Shown: piece by piece, positions 37,807 through 47,448 of the stretch
Numbering within the stretch: the first letter of the stretch is position 1
Layout of the letters: every line of letters starts with the position of its first letter
Assembly (NCBI RefSeq): GCF_007750395.1
Contig: NZ_CP036281.1
Location: 4,611,001-4,675,000 of the forward strand
Reading direction: 5' to 3'
Length of the DNA: 64,000 nt
From: Polystyrenella longa
GTDB lineage: Bacteria; Planctomycetota; Planctomycetia; Planctomycetales; Planctomycetaceae
Position numbers and translations under genes: made by a program
Notes under the pieces: model-generated
The model's input: only the letters and a program-made list of their open reading frames with translations
Databases searched by the model: none
What the model was told of the DNA's origin: nothing

Positions 37807-39105
37807 TTATCCGATTGCGGACATATCGCTAATGCAACGGAATCCCAGGCAGCGACCCTTCGCCTCGGGGGCACGACCTCGACGATGGGAACTGCGGCAG
37901 AGATCCGCAGGACCAACCCAGCTTCCTCCTCGTTCCGAGCGAACACCCGTTCCAACTGAATTGACAGGATTCTGGAGAGTCGCCTCAGGAGTCGAATAAA
38001 AATCAGGAGAGTACCAGTCCCGGCACCATTCCCAGACATTTCCCGCCATATGATGCAGACCGAATGGGGACATGCCGTTGCTGGAATTCACCGGCTCCAT
38101 CGGAATCGTGACTGCCGTATAAGTGGCAGCAGGAACATGTTGACTGAAACGCATACGCTCTGCCGTAGGTGCTTCATTTCCCCACGGATATTCTTTGAAA
38201 TCCGGGCCGCGAGCCGCATACTCCCACTGGGCTTCGGTGGGAAGAAAGCTTTTGCCGGGCGTCTCCCCTTCAGATCGATAGTCGTTCCAAGGATGACCGT
38301 TGGCCCACAGAGAATATGCATTCGCCCCATACCAGGAGACAAGTATCATCGGCAGATGCTCACAACCCGCGATCGGACGCCACTCCTGATTGTTCTGTTC
38401 AATCAGCTGCTGTTCAATCCGATCGTCCTCATCCGCCAGCACGAACCAATCTAACAGCACCTGCTGATCCACACAGCCAATCGAATTCAGAAATCGACAA
38501 TAGGCGGTTGTGGAGACGGTTTCGACATCAATGAGAAACGCGTCCAATTTCACCCCATGCGGAGGTCGGACATCGCTGTCGTACCCGGGCGAGTCGGTGC
38601 CCACTTCGACCCGGGCGACAGGCACCAGCACGCAACGCATACCATCAGAACGTCGACGGTATTGGAGAAACTGTTGGTCCGTTTTAATTTTCTCCAGCAG
38701 CCTTCCGTCCCCCTCAGATTCCCAGCGACCACTCAATTGGCAGAACGGGTTGTTGATTTCAAGCTGCGGGACGGACTGATGACCTCTCCAAGAAGTCCGT
38801 CGAACTGGTTTACCTGACCCCTGTTGCAGGTAAACGATCTCCGCTAAGTCGGCGATACGAAAATCGCTCCGATTAAAAACCGCGCTGCACGCCCCATTCA
38901 TATGCTCTGATTGAGGAATGGTCACACCAAATCTATCCTCGACTTCGAGGAATAGTTCAGTGGCCTCCAGACTGTCGAAATGGAGATCTTTAAGTAATCG
39001 GCTTTGAGGCCGAGCCTTATCTCTGGGTACGTCAAATTTTTCCGAAAGAACTTCACATATAGAGTTTTCAACCTCGGAAAGGGAGACAGGGTCTGTTATC
39101 GGCAT
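37807..39105 (-). CDS. Acyl carrier protein domain fused to an FGE-sulfatase (SUMF1-like) domain
   Basis: 432 residues, GAGG 7 nt before the ATG. Residues 1-90 form an acyl-carrier-like domain with LLKDLHFDSLEATELFLEVEDRFGV; Ser45 in DSLE would carry phosphopantetheine. After a linker comes an FGE/SUMF1-type domain (about 150-430): VPVARVEVGTD, PMILVSWYGANAYSLW, LPTEAQWEYAARG, PWGNEAP, HHMAGNVWEWCRDWY, RGGSWVGPADLCRSSHRRG and GFRC. The second active-site cysteine of true FGE is not at its expected place after the Cys in LCRSSHR, so sulfatase activation is doubtful; hydroxylation or oxidation of a carrier-bound substrate fits the fusion. It converges on the tRNA gene. No signal peptide. Confidence 0.82.
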   Translation of the reverse strand: MPITDPVSLSEVENSICEVLSEKFDVPRDKARPQSRLLKDLHFDSLEATELFLEVEDRFGVTIPQSEHMNGACSAVFNRSDFRIADLAEIVYLQQGSGKPVRRTSWRGHQSVPQLEINNPFCQLSGRWESEGDGRLLEKIKTDQQFLQYRRRSDGMRCVLVPVARVEVGTDSPGYDSDVRPPHGVKLDAFLIDVETVSTTAYCRFLNSIGCVDQQVLLDWFVLADEDDRIEQQLIEQNNQEWRPIAGCEHLPMILVSWYGANAYSLWANGHPWNDYRSEGETPGKSFLPTEAQWEYAARGPDFKEYPWGNEAPTAERMRFSQHVPAATYTAVTIPMEPVNSSNGMSPFGLHHMAGNVWEWCRDWYSPDFYSTPEATLQNPVNSVGTGVRSERGGSWVGPADLCRSSHRRGRAPEAKGRCLGFRCISDMSAIG

Positions 39106-39168
39106 CGTTCACCTCGGTTATCCATAATCAGACGATGAATGCAGAAGCCACCATTGTTACTTAAGTTG

Positions 39169-40182
39169 TTACTTAACGAGAACTTTTTCCAGAGAATCAC
39201 GATCAATTTTCATCACACCGACCTGATTCTTATTCCACGACTGATGCGGGGCATTTCCGACATAGAGCAACAACTGATCATCCTTCGGATCAATGAAAAG
39301 ATGGGGCGTAACATGGCCAAACTTGTCCGCTGCTTCGCCACTTTTGGGAGCGAATAGACCGTGGTCCGTCCAGACGACGCCATTTGGGCTTTCCGCTAGA
39401 CAGGTTCCCTTGCCCGATTCATAAGTCAGCAGCAGGCGATCTCCGTAACGAACAACATCGATTGCACCGACATTATTTTCCAGCACCGGATTGAGCGGGT
39501 ACTTCTTCCAGTGGATTCCGTCTCGTGAAACGGCGTAACCCACAGCGCGGCGTGACTCTTTCACTTTAGGAACATCCCGGACAGGTGCATGCAGAGGAAA
39601 GTCCTTTCGGCCATCATACCAGAGGTGAAAGAGTCCCCCGTCATAGAGAACGGCAGGACGCCCTACGGAGAGCGAATCCCACTCCCCTTCGGCTCCAGCA
39701 TCAATTACGACACCTTTCAGTTCCCAGTTCTTTCCATCGTCGGAAACGGCCAGGTGAACTCGGTCGATCACATCCCGTGTGGCGCGAGTGTAATACAAGT
39801 AGTAACGCCCATCGACATAGGCGACCGTCGGATCGTTGACATGATTGGCCTCTCCATTGTCGATCACAACTCCTTTGCGATCCCAGGTCGTTCCATCGGT
39901 CGACTCGGCATACAAAACACGGTCATGACCGTCCTTACCCTGGGCACCGTACCACATCTGATAAACGCCCTCGTTAAAAAACACGTGAGGTGCGTAGATA
40001 TTCCCGTCGCCATGAGGAGCCACTTCTAATTCGCCCTCGCCCGTCAGCAGAACCTGAACCGTTCCTATAGTTTCGGCAGCATTCACAGGAGTGGCAGACC
40101 ATGAAGAACCTGCGAGTAAGGTCAGAACAATCACGGCCAATGAAATAAATCCGCAAACTCGATTTAAATTCGATAGGAGCAT
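39169..40182 (-). CDS. Secreted five-bladed beta-propeller, GH43/GH32-like
   Basis: 337 residues from the ATG at 40182; a longer frame starts inside the palindromic element. A signal peptide is clear (CGFISLAVIVLTLLAGSSWSA, cut near VNAAE). Blade-like repeats follow: IYAPHVFFNEGVYQMWYGAQ, HVNDPTVAYVDGRYYLYYTR, SVGRPAVLYDGGLFHLWYDG and AIDVVRYGDRLLLTYES. This DP/RP plus Y-x-M-W-Y pattern is that of glycoside hydrolase clans with five-bladed propellers, so a role on exported or environmental glycans is likely. The catalytic acids are not certain, so it could be a non-catalytic sugar-binding relative. Confidence 0.72.
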   Translation of the reverse strand: MLLSNLNRVCGFISLAVIVLTLLAGSSWSATPVNAAETIGTVQVLLTGEGELEVAPHGDGNIYAPHVFFNEGVYQMWYGAQGKDGHDRVLYAESTDGTTWDRKGVVIDNGEANHVNDPTVAYVDGRYYLYYTRATRDVIDRVHLAVSDDGKNWELKGVVIDAGAEGEWDSLSVGRPAVLYDGGLFHLWYDGRKDFPLHAPVRDVPKVKESRRAVGYAVSRDGIHWKKYPLNPVLENNVGAIDVVRYGDRLLLTYESGKGTCLAESPNGVVWTDHGLFAPKSGEAADKFGHVTPHLFIDPKDDQLLLYVGNAPHQSWNKNQVGVMKIDRDSLEKVLVK

Positions 40183-40278
40183 ATTAGAAGCGATCCTGAA
40201 ATCTTCTGATGGGTTATATATTCCATTATTTTGCAGTCTCAAACACAGTAACAACTAAGTTTCTGAATCAGTTCTAGC
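40183..40278 (-). repeat. Palindromic intergenic element, copy 1
   Basis: An imperfect inverted repeat: TAGAAGCGATCCTGAAA at 40185-40201 against the complement of TTTCTGAATCAGTTCTA at 40260-40276, 13 of 17 paired. The core ACCCATCAGA (minus strand) and GGATCGCTT are shared with the copies at 47449 and 63769. It fills the whole gap between the TIM-barrel gene (stop 40274) and the propeller gene (start 40182). Confidence 0.7.
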
Positions 40279-41221
40279 TTGCAAAACATTTCTCCATTCG
40301 TTGTTCGATGTCTTTCAGCCGTTCCGCGTCGCCACCACGTACCTCGGCCGTTGCCCAGCCAGAATATTCGATATCCCGAAGCGCCTGCATTACAGCGGGC
40401 CAGTCGCAATCACCATCACCCAGTTCGACTCCAAAGCCTTTACCGGTTCCCTCTTCAAACTGCAGTTTGCGGCTGTACTCTTTAATATCGAGTTTGATGA
40501 TGCGTTTGTTCAACGTGCGAATCCAATGTTCCGGCCAACCGAAGCGAACGACATTACCCACATCGAAGTAAGCTCCCGCCATGGGGCTGTCGAGTTCATC
40601 AATGTATCGGGCTTCTTCCATTGGGCTTAAGAGGAAGTTGTTCCAGACGTTTTCTACCAAGACATGAATCCCGGCATCTTCGGCATGAGGAAGGATCTCT
40701 TTCATGGCCGCTTGTGATCGGTCGTAAGCTTCCTGATAGCTGACATCTTTCTGAACTTTACCCAATACGATCAAAACCGAGGTTCCACCATAGGCTTTGG
40801 AATCCTGGACGGACTGAATAACCGATTCGGTACCTTCTTTTCGAATGGCCGGGTCGGGGTGCGTGAGTGTTTTCTGCCAGTGAGTGGAGTTCACCACACC
40901 GTGGATAGGCAATCCACTTTCGTCGCGGGCGGCGATCACTTCTTCAGTTGAAATATCATTCGGTGCGTTCAGTTCGATGCCATCGTAACCGAGGCTCTTG
41001 ACGAGTTTGAATTTATCGAGCAGCGTCTCCCCTTCCTGCACCATTCCGATTTTCACAGCCTTCTTCAGGACAGGGCCGGCCGGCTCAGCTGCTTGGGCAG
41101 TGGAAGACTTCCAACTGAACGAGGATAAAGCGGCGGCAGAGAACGTGGCAAAACCGGCTTGTTTCAGGAATTCACGGCGAGGGAACGGTGACTGGTTGGA
41201 CGGCATGGGATGCACTTTCAT
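40274..41221 (-). CDS. Tat-exported sugar phosphate isomerase/epimerase-like TIM-barrel protein
   Basis: 315 residues. The twin-arginine signal is RREFLKQAGFATFSAAALSSF. The mature barrel has VKIGMVQEGETLLDKFKLVKSLGYDGIELN, GIHVLVENVWNNF, AGAYFDVGNVVRFG, RIIKLDIKEYS and GWATAEVRGGD, with Glu, Asp and His residues expected to bind metal. Such proteins are numerous in planctomycetes and are thought to epimerise or isomerise sugars in the periplasm. It lies upstream of the propeller gene on the same strand and divergent from a Tat-exported Gfo/Idh/MocA gene, which suggests a shared sugar pathway. MPSNQ at 41206 is an alternative start. Confidence 0.85.
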   Translation of the reverse strand: MKVHPMPSNQSPFPRREFLKQAGFATFSAAALSSFSWKSSTAQAAEPAGPVLKKAVKIGMVQEGETLLDKFKLVKSLGYDGIELNAPNDISTEEVIAARDESGLPIHGVVNSTHWQKTLTHPDPAIRKEGTESVIQSVQDSKAYGGTSVLIVLGKVQKDVSYQEAYDRSQAAMKEILPHAEDAGIHVLVENVWNNFLLSPMEEARYIDELDSPMAGAYFDVGNVVRFGWPEHWIRTLNKRIIKLDIKEYSRKLQFEEGTGKGFGVELGDGDCDWPAVMQALRDIEYSGWATAEVRGGDAERLKDIEQRMEKCFAS

Positions 41222-41734
41222 AATCAGGATGCGTTCATAGTCAGAATGCGGGGGCAGTCGAGCAAAGCCGAAAACTTACCCGTGCAAAAATCGCAGGACG
41301 CGATAAATTGTTGTCAGACTCCATAATAGTGGCCATTGGTTGGGATTGAAAATCATCATGTGGCTTTCCTGACGCCGAAAAGACGAATTTGACAGGACAT
41401 TAGTTTCAATCAAAACAGACTCGCATTTGACTACTTTTGTATGGTATTCTGGATGACCACACGAGGAGTCGACCACCTGAAATCAAGGTTATCGCCCCTC
41501 TCCCACCTGATTTTCCCACCTTGAAGAATTGCTCGCCCTGTCCCGTCTGGCGGAGTGCAGCAAACCTGACTGAGCGTGCTGAGGGGAAGCTGATTCTTTC
41601 AGAGACAAATTTGGTCAGACTTCTAATACCTTTTCAGCAGGCCAACTTCTCTTTATCATTAATTGACCACTCAGCCCACGATCTGACTCAGTCCATCAAT
41701 TATCAGAAGCTTGCCTCCACAGGAGATACCATTC
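41222..41734. other. Divergent intergenic region, TIM-barrel / oxidoreductase
   Basis: 513 bp between two divergent Tat-substrate genes. A 140-codon plus-strand frame (41437-41859) overlaps the oxidoreductase start in another frame and is not credible. Promoters for both sides must be here, but I cannot place them. Confidence 0.4.
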
Positions 41735-43039
41735 ATGCCAGGACCAGAGAAAACCAAATCCGGAGAGAACCGTCGGAATTTTCTGAAAACCACGACTGCC
41801 GCAGCGGTAGGTTCCTCACTACTTACTTTGCCCGGACTTCAGTCGGCTGTTTATGCTGATTCTTCCGACATCCTCAAAGTCGGTCTGGTTGGTTGTGGCG
41901 GACGGGGAACGGGTGCGGCTCGTCAGGCGTTGAAGGCAGATGCAGGTGCTCGCCTGGTGGCAATGGCTGATACCTTCAGTGATCGAATCGAGAGTTCACT
42001 GACGAACCTCGGAACTTTCAAAGAAGTAACCGAGCAAATTCAAGTACCCGCCGAAAACAAATTCGACGGATTCGAAGGTTACAAAAACGTCGTGGATATG
42101 TGTGATGTGGTCTTGCTGGCGACTCCTCCTCACTTCCGCCCCGAACACATTAAATACGCGGTCGAAAAAGACAAACACATCTTCGCCGAAAAACCGGTCG
42201 CCGTAGATGCCCCCGGTTGTCGCTCGGTGATGGAGTCCTGCCGAATCGCAAAAGAAAAAGGATTGGCCGTTGTCTCCGGACTTTGCTGGCGATACCACGA
42301 AGGGATGCGTGAAACCTTTAAACGTATTCATGATGGCATGATCGGTGACATCGTCTCGATGCGAGCCAGCTACAACACTCGCGGCCTCTGGAGCCATGAA
42401 CGTCAGCCTGAATGGAGCGACATGGAGTACCAGGTGCGCAACTGGCTGTACTACAACTGGCTCGCCGGAGACCATATCAACGAGCAACATATCCACAGCA
42501 TCGATAAAATGGCGTGGGCCATGCAGGACATCGCTCCCCTCTCTGCAACGGGTACCGGCGGACGCCAGACCCGCACGCAAGAGATTTACGGGAACGTCTA
42601 CGATCACTTTGCGATCGAGTTCGTTTACGACAATGACGTCCGTGGCTACAGTCGTTGCCGCCAACAGGATGGATGTCATGTCGACGTCGATGATCAAATC
42701 GTCGGCACCAAAGGAAAAGTCGACACGATGCGTCACGAGATCAAAGATCACACCGGCAAACGCCTGTGGCGATTTAAAGGCAAATCAGGCAACATGTACG
42801 ATGTGGAACATGAAGAACTGTTCGCCTCGATCCGTTCCGGCAATCCCATCAACAACGGTGAGTACATGACCAAAAGTACGATGATGGCCATTCTTGGCCG
42901 GATGTCGGCCTACACCGGTCAGGAAATCACCTGGGATCAGGGGTGGAATTCCGAAGAAGACCTGACCCCACCCGCCTACGATTGGACTTCACTGGCAGTG
43001 GCTCCGGTCCCCATGCCGGGGGTCACCCCTTTCGTGTAG
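41735..43039 (+). CDS. Tat-exported Gfo/Idh/MocA family oxidoreductase
   Basis: 434 residues from the ATG at 41735 with AGGAGA 8 nt before it; an in-frame TTG 24 bp upstream is not needed. Twin-arginine signal NRRNFLKTTTAAAVGSSLLTLP. The NAD(P)-binding Rossmann motif is VGLVGCGGRGTGAARQAL, and the family motif EKP appears in HIFAEKPVAVD. The C-terminal half (HEAD AGDHINEQHIHSID, GTKGKVDTM) is the substrate and tetramer domain with the conserved His pair. Members oxidise or epimerise sugars or inositols. The cofactor would have to be loaded before Tat export. A strong terminator follows. Confidence 0.92.
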   Translation: MPGPEKTKSGENRRNFLKTTTAAAVGSSLLTLPGLQSAVYADSSDILKVGLVGCGGRGTGAARQALKADAGARLVAMADTFSDRIESSLTNLGTFKEVTEQIQVPAENKFDGFEGYKNVVDMCDVVLLATPPHFRPEHIKYAVEKDKHIFAEKPVAVDAPGCRSVMESCRIAKEKGLAVVSGLCWRYHEGMRETFKRIHDGMIGDIVSMRASYNTRGLWSHERQPEWSDMEYQVRNWLYYNWLAGDHINEQHIHSIDKMAWAMQDIAPLSATGTGGRQTRTQEIYGNVYDHFAIEFVYDNDVRGYSRCRQQDGCHVDVDDQIVGTKGKVDTMRHEIKDHTGKRLWRFKGKSGNMYDVEHEELFASIRSGNPINNGEYMTKSTMMAILGRMSAYTGQEITWDQGWNSEEDLTPPAYDWTSLAVAPVPMPGVTPFV

Positions 43040-43085
43040 TCACAAGGCCTGTATTTTCGGGCAAAACCTAATTAATGTATGTTTC

Positions 43086-43124
43086 AAAACCGGCCTTCCT
43101 GTTTCAAGGAAGGCCGGTTTTTTT
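43086..43124 (+). terminator. Intrinsic terminator after the Gfo/Idh/MocA gene
   Basis: AAACCGGCCTTCCT pairs with AGGAAGGCCGGTTT around a 6-nt loop, a perfect 14-bp stem that continues into a T-tract. It lies 47 bp past the stop. Confidence 0.95.
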
Positions 43125-43527
43125 GTTTCTCCCAGTAATTCTCAAGGGCAACGTGCTAAACCAGGCAACTTAGACCGAGTACAAAGCAGTTCGGCAGCAA
43201 CTTTTTTGCACAAAATCTTGATAATGTTCGTATTGACCTAAAGTTGCGGAAATTCAATAATCCCGCGCGTGATCAGTTCCGACTGGTCCGCTCGACGGCA
43301 ATTTGCGGGATAAAGTCTTCCAAGATTCAAAAACCCGCCGATCTGCCGTCACCAGGATACAAGGATGTATCTCATCACGTTTGGGAATTAATTTCCCGCC
43401 CTGCGGCAGAATATCTTCATCGATCACCTGCAGTGGGACAGTCACAAGGCAACTGTTTTAAGCGTGATGCACTCGACTTAAGCCTAATAGCTCGATACGG
43501 CCAGGGAATGGCTCCTCGGAGAACACC
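43125..43527 (+). other. Leader region before the membrane SDR gene
   Basis: About 400 bp between a terminator and the next start. A 95-codon frame from a TTG at 43244 ends in an ATGA overlap with the downstream ATG; its peptide has no domain, signal or ribosome site, so I do not call it. The region presumably holds the promoter of 43528. Confidence 0.4.
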
Positions 43528-45126
43528 ATGACAGAAACGTCAGTGGACGCGAATTCTTCCGCTACTTTGAAACAGAAACTCTGGTCTCAGTTTTTCAATA
43601 GCTCTTCCACCAAACAGGTCGCGTTACGACTTGCGGTGGACGTGGTTCTGGCGAATACCGCCCTGTTGTGTGCGGCGATTATCTCGCTGACGGCCACGGG
43701 AAAAATTTCACTATCCAGTCCCATCGGATATATTCTGGACCGATTAAACAGCGAACTGCTTGCCAGCGCAGGTTGGTTCTCGTTCTCGGCTGTGGCCGTG
43801 TTCGCCGTCTGTGGTTTATACAAACCCGTTCCCAGTACTAAAGTCTGGAAACGTCTCTCCACTGTCGCCAGTGCCTGCCTCGTCGGATTCATCCTGAGTG
43901 CGGTGGTCGGCAGCATGGTCTTGGAAAGCACCGCGAAGGTTGTGGGTGCCATCGGCATCGCCTGGGCATTTCTCTATTCATTCGTCACAGCCAGCCGGTT
44001 TTCCCGGATGTACGTGGCTCAACGATATCGGGTGGAACCTCGCCGGTCTCACGTCAAAGAAAAAGTCGAAGACGTCCTCGTCGTCGGCGGAGCTGGATAC
44101 ATTGGTTGCATCGCCACTCGCCAACTTCTGGAAGCAGGCTACCGGGTTCGAGTGCTGGACATGCAACTCTTCGGCATTAACGCTCTCAGCGACGTTCTAA
44201 ACCATCCACGACTCGAAGTGATGCAGGGAGACTTCCGAAATGTGGAAGATGTCGTCCGTAGTCTGAAAGGAATGGACGCCGTCGTTCACCTGGCTGCCAT
44301 CGTGGGCGACCCTGCCTGCTCTTACGATTCCGAAACCACCATCGCCGTCAACTACGCCGCCGCGAAAATGATTGCCCAGCTTTCACGGGCCAATGGAATT
44401 TCTCGATTCATCTTCGCTTCAACCTGTAGTGTATACGGGGCGAGTGACGATATCCGCGACGAGCTCTCAGACCTCAATCCGGTTTCACTTTACGCTACCA
44501 CCAAAATCGATGCCGAAAAGGTCCTGCTGGAAGCGGCGGACGGCGTATTCCAACCCACAATTCTGCGATTCGCAACTGCTTATGGTTGGTCTAACCGACC
44601 TCGCTTTGACCTGGTCGCCAACCTGCTACCAGCTCAAGCCGTTACCGAGAAAAAATACCGTGTCTTCAATGGGGAACAATGGCGTCCCTTCGTTCATACC
44701 GTCGACCTGGCTCGTTCCATCGTGATGTCGCTGCAAGCTCCATTGAGCAAAGTCGGTAGCGAAATCTTTAACGTAGGTGACGAAACTCAGAACTACACAC
44801 TGACCCAACTGGGCCAGATCGTCAAAGAGTTGGCCCCAGACGCCGAGTTCGAAGAAATTCGAAACGACGACGACCCCCGGAACTACCGTGTCAATTTCGA
44901 CAAAATCAAGAACCGCCTCGGTTACCGGGCCTCGGTCAAACTGGAAGACGGAATTCAGGAAATCGTGGATGCTGTTCGCAACGGACAAGTCAGCAACTGG
45001 GCTGATCCGATTTACAGTAACCGGCAACACCTGGAAGATCTCGGCTTGAATATTCTCAAATACGAACCTGCCGTGAACGAACACGAGATGCAAATGACCC
45101 AGAGATTCCTCAACAAAGTGGCTTAA
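43528..45126 (+). CDS. Membrane-anchored NAD-dependent epimerase/dehydratase (CapD-like N-domain plus extended SDR)
   Basis: 532 residues. Residues about 30-155 hold four hydrophobic helices (LAVDVVLANTALLCAAIISL; FSFSAVAVFAVCGLY; STVASACLVGFILSAVVGSM; VGAIGIAWAFLYSFVTAS), as in CapD/WbpM polysaccharide enzymes. A cytoplasmic extended SDR domain follows: VVGGAGYIGCIATRQLL binds NAD, MDAVVHLAAIVGDP and ASTCSVYGAS are family marks, and the catalytic pair is in LYATTKIDAEK. It probably modifies a nucleotide sugar for surface polysaccharide. The pairing is unusual because the SDR half resembles soluble UDP-sugar epimerases, not the CapD dehydratase half. It is followed by a second epimerase gene. 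Confidence 0.85.
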   Translation: MTETSVDANSSATLKQKLWSQFFNSSSTKQVALRLAVDVVLANTALLCAAIISLTATGKISLSSPIGYILDRLNSELLASAGWFSFSAVAVFAVCGLYKPVPSTKVWKRLSTVASACLVGFILSAVVGSMVLESTAKVVGAIGIAWAFLYSFVTASRFSRMYVAQRYRVEPRRSHVKEKVEDVLVVGGAGYIGCIATRQLLEAGYRVRVLDMQLFGINALSDVLNHPRLEVMQGDFRNVEDVVRSLKGMDAVVHLAAIVGDPACSYDSETTIAVNYAAAKMIAQLSRANGISRFIFASTCSVYGASDDIRDELSDLNPVSLYATTKIDAEKVLLEAADGVFQPTILRFATAYGWSNRPRFDLVANLLPAQAVTEKKYRVFNGEQWRPFVHTVDLARSIVMSLQAPLSKVGSEIFNVGDETQNYTLTQLGQIVKELAPDAEFEEIRNDDDPRNYRVNFDKIKNRLGYRASVKLEDGIQEIVDAVRNGQVSNWADPIYSNRQHLEDLGLNILKYEPAVNEHEMQMTQRFLNKVA

Positions 45127-45263
45127 CGGTCCCGGAGAGAATTTCTGTTTCCTGGTTGAAAAGGGTAATAACCCTGCACCGGACTTCGTTATAATAAAAA
45201 CAGCCTGTCACCTTCTCCCGGATCGTAGCAGGTTCCAAGTGGCTCAATCCAAGAACTCGAATC

Positions 45264-46301
45264 ATGACTAAATATCTTGTAACTGGCGCAGCTGGATTTA
45301 TCGGTTCTCACGTCTCGATGCAACTACTCGCTCGGGGCGAAGAAGTTGTTGGTCTGGACAATCTGAATGACTACTACGACGTTCAGCTGAAAAAGAATCG
45401 GCTCGCTCGATTCTCCGATAGTCCGAACTTCACTTTGGTCGGTCTCGATCTCGAAGACCGCGAAGGTGTGGCACGTCTGTTCGAAGAAAATCAATTCGAT
45501 GTCGTGATTAATCTGGCTGCTCAAGCCGGTGTGCGGTATTCACTTGAGAATCCACATGCGTACGTCGACAGTAACATCGTCGGCTTTGTGAACATTCTGG
45601 AAGGTTGCCGCCACAACGGAATTAAACATCTGGTTTATGCCTCTTCGAGTTCCGTCTACGGGGCAAATACATCAATGCCGTTCTCGGTCCACGATAACGT
45701 CGACCACCCCCTGAGCTTGTATGCCGCCAGTAAAAAAGCGAATGAACTGATGGCCCATACTTACAGCCATCTCTACGATTTGCCGACAACCGGCCTTCGT
45801 TTTTTCACGGTCTACGGTCCGTGGGGACGTCCCGATATGGCACTCTTCCTGTTTACAAAAGCGATATTGGAAGGGCGGCCGATCGACGTCTTCAACGAAG
45901 GCAAAATGCAGCGGGACTTCACTTATATTGACGACATCGTCGAAGGAGTGATTCGCGTCGCCGATAATACGGCAGCAGAAAACAGAGACTGGAGCAGTTT
46001 CCGACCCGACCCAGGAACCAGCCGCGCTCCCTTCAAAATCTACAACATCGGAAACAATCAGCCAGTCAAGCTGATGTACATGATTGAGACACTCGAAAAA
46101 TGTCTCGGTCAACGAGCTGTCAAGAATATGTTGCCGATGCAACCGGGCGATGTCCCTGCGACTTATGCCGACGTCGAAGACTTGATTGATGATGTCGGCT
46201 TCAAACCAGCGACTTCCATCGAGACGGGCGTCTCCAACTTTGTACAGTGGTACAAAGAATACTTCGACGTCCGCGACATTCCGTCCCGCGCGACCGCCTA
46301 A
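45264..46301 (+). CDS. NAD-dependent epimerase, UDP-glucuronate 4-epimerase-like
   Basis: 345 residues. [17 protein letters not shown] is the NAD-binding start; [19 protein letters not shown] is characteristic of UDP-glucuronate 4-epimerases (CapI/LspL type). [31 protein letters not shown] and the catalytic YAASKKANE follow, then [18 protein letters not shown] and [12 protein letters not shown]. It would interconvert UDP-glucuronate and UDP-galacturonate in the cytosol for polysaccharide synthesis. It lies 137 bp after the membrane SDR gene. Its stop overlaps the convergent argE stop by 4 bp. Confidence 0.92.
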   Translation: MTKYLVTGAAGFIGSHVSMQLLARGEEVVGLDNLNDYYDVQLKKNRLARFSDSPNFTLVGLDLEDREGVARLFEENQFDVVINLAAQAGVRYSLENPHAYVDSNIVGFVNILEGCRHNGIKHLVYASSSSVYGANTSMPFSVHDNVDHPLSLYAASKKANELMAHTYSHLYDLPTTGLRFFTVYGPWGRPDMALFLFTKAILEGRPIDVFNEGKMQRDFTYIDDIVEGVIRVADNTAAENRDWSSFRPDPGTSRAPFKIYNIGNNQPVKLMYMIETLEKCLGQRAVKNMLPMQPGDVPATYADVEDLIDDVGFKPATSIETGVSNFVQWYKEYFDVRDIPSRATA

Positions 46302-47434
46302 TTCGCCTGAAGGCACCAGTGGTCGATCAGTTTGCTGAACATCGCATGTCCTAACTCAAGTTGCTCCAGAGTAATCCACTCGTCGTGAGTATGGGCTTTC
46401 ATGATGTCCCCAGGGCCGAAGACCACTTTTTCGGTCAATTCGTGGAACGCCGCCCCGTCGGTTCCGTAAGAAACCGTATGCGATTCTGACTTCCCGGCGA
46501 GTTTGAGCATTTGCTGAATGAAGTCTGATTGCGGTTCCACATAAAACGAGGAGTTGATCGCATCAGCGTGAAATTCCAAATCGTGGACTTCCGCCAACTG
46601 CCGCACCCGTTCGATTAATTCCATTCCGTCCATTCCCGGCATTGGTCGGAAATAGACAGTGCAAATACTCTGCGGCGGCGTGATATTGCACGCGAGTGTC
46701 TTATCGTTGATGCCGATGTTCCAACTGATCGTCGGCGGTGAGAACTCGTCATTCTGCCAGCGAGGGTCTTCCAAGGTCTCGTCGTGAATGCATTTCATTT
46801 CCGACAGGAATGGAATCATTTTTAAGTTCGCATTCACTCCTTTGTTGGTACTGGAGTGAGCCGCGACACCTCGGGAGATCGCGCGGAATCCGAAGGTGCC
46901 TTTATGAGCGTGGATCACTTCCAGCATTGTCGGTTCACCGATGATCCCCTTCGTTCCATGCTCGACCATTTCGCGGTAGAGATGTGATTGGGCAGCCACG
47001 TTCTTCGCGCCGATGTATCCAACTTCTTCATCGGCAGTGCAGGTGATGTATACCGGTTGCTTTAATTCGGCTGCTTCCACAGTCGCCGCCGCGCTCAACA
47101 TGCAGGCCAGCGAGCCTTTCATATCACAGCTACCGCGACCGTATAGTTTGCCATCCAGAATGGTCGGCTCAAATGGACCGGGGAAGTCGACATACCAGGG
47201 ATCCGCCGGCACGACATCGTTGTGGGCAAAGAAACCCAGACCCCCAAAACCCTCTCCCTTTTTCGCCACCACACATGACTTGGGAACACCGAATAGGTCA
47301 TCGTAGTTAATTCGCTCGGTCACAAAACCGATCTGCTCTAACTGCTCTGAAACGAAATCAGTGACGGCGACATTGGATGAGCGACTCGTCGACTCAAAGG
47401 TGATCAGTTTCTGGGTCAGTTCAAGCGAGTCCAT
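46298..47434 (-). CDS. argE: Acetylornithine deacetylase (M20 family)
   Basis: 378 residues. Metal-site motifs of M20 amidohydrolases are present: [41 protein letters not shown] with the catalytic Glu, and a late [24 protein letters not shown] is typical of ArgE. It would remove the acetyl group from N-acetylornithine in arginine synthesis; succinyl-diaminopimelate desuccinylase is a less likely reading. Its start lies 18 bp after the end of palindromic element copy 2, downstream of exbD on the same strand. Confidence 0.87.
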   Translation of the reverse strand: MDSLELTQKLITFESTSRSSNVAVTDFVSEQLEQIGFVTERINYDDLFGVPKSCVVAKKGEGFGGLGFFAHNDVVPADPWYVDFPGPFEPTILDGKLYGRGSCDMKGSLACMLSAAATVEAAELKQPVYITCTADEEVGYIGAKNVAAQSHLYREMVEHGTKGIIGEPTMLEVIHAHKGTFGFRAISRGVAAHSSTNKGVNANLKMIPFLSEMKCIHDETLEDPRWQNDEFSPPTISWNIGINDKTLACNITPPQSICTVYFRPMPGMDGMELIERVRQLAEVHDLEFHADAINSSFYVEPQSDFIQQMLKLAGKSESHTVSYGTDGAAFHELTEKVVFGPGDIMKAHTHDEWITLEQLELGHAMFSKLIDHWCLQAN

Positions 47435-47448
47435 GAGGGAATACCACT

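Noticed and set aside
37545-39105. tRNA-Ala as an integration site for a mobile island carrying the ACP-FGE gene
   Set aside because: No integrase, no direct repeat of the tRNA 3' end and no composition shift are visible.
41437-41859. 140-codon plus-strand frame before the Gfo/Idh/MocA gene
   Set aside because: It overlaps the strongly supported Tat signal region in another frame and has no gene-like features.
41996-42751. 251-codon minus-strand frame opposite the Gfo/Idh/MocA gene
   Set aside because: It mirrors a conserved oxidoreductase and carries no motifs of its own.
43244-43531. 95-codon plus-strand frame ending in an ATGA overlap with the membrane SDR gene
   Set aside because: It starts at a TTG without a ribosome site and its peptide has no recognisable fold; the overlap may be chance.
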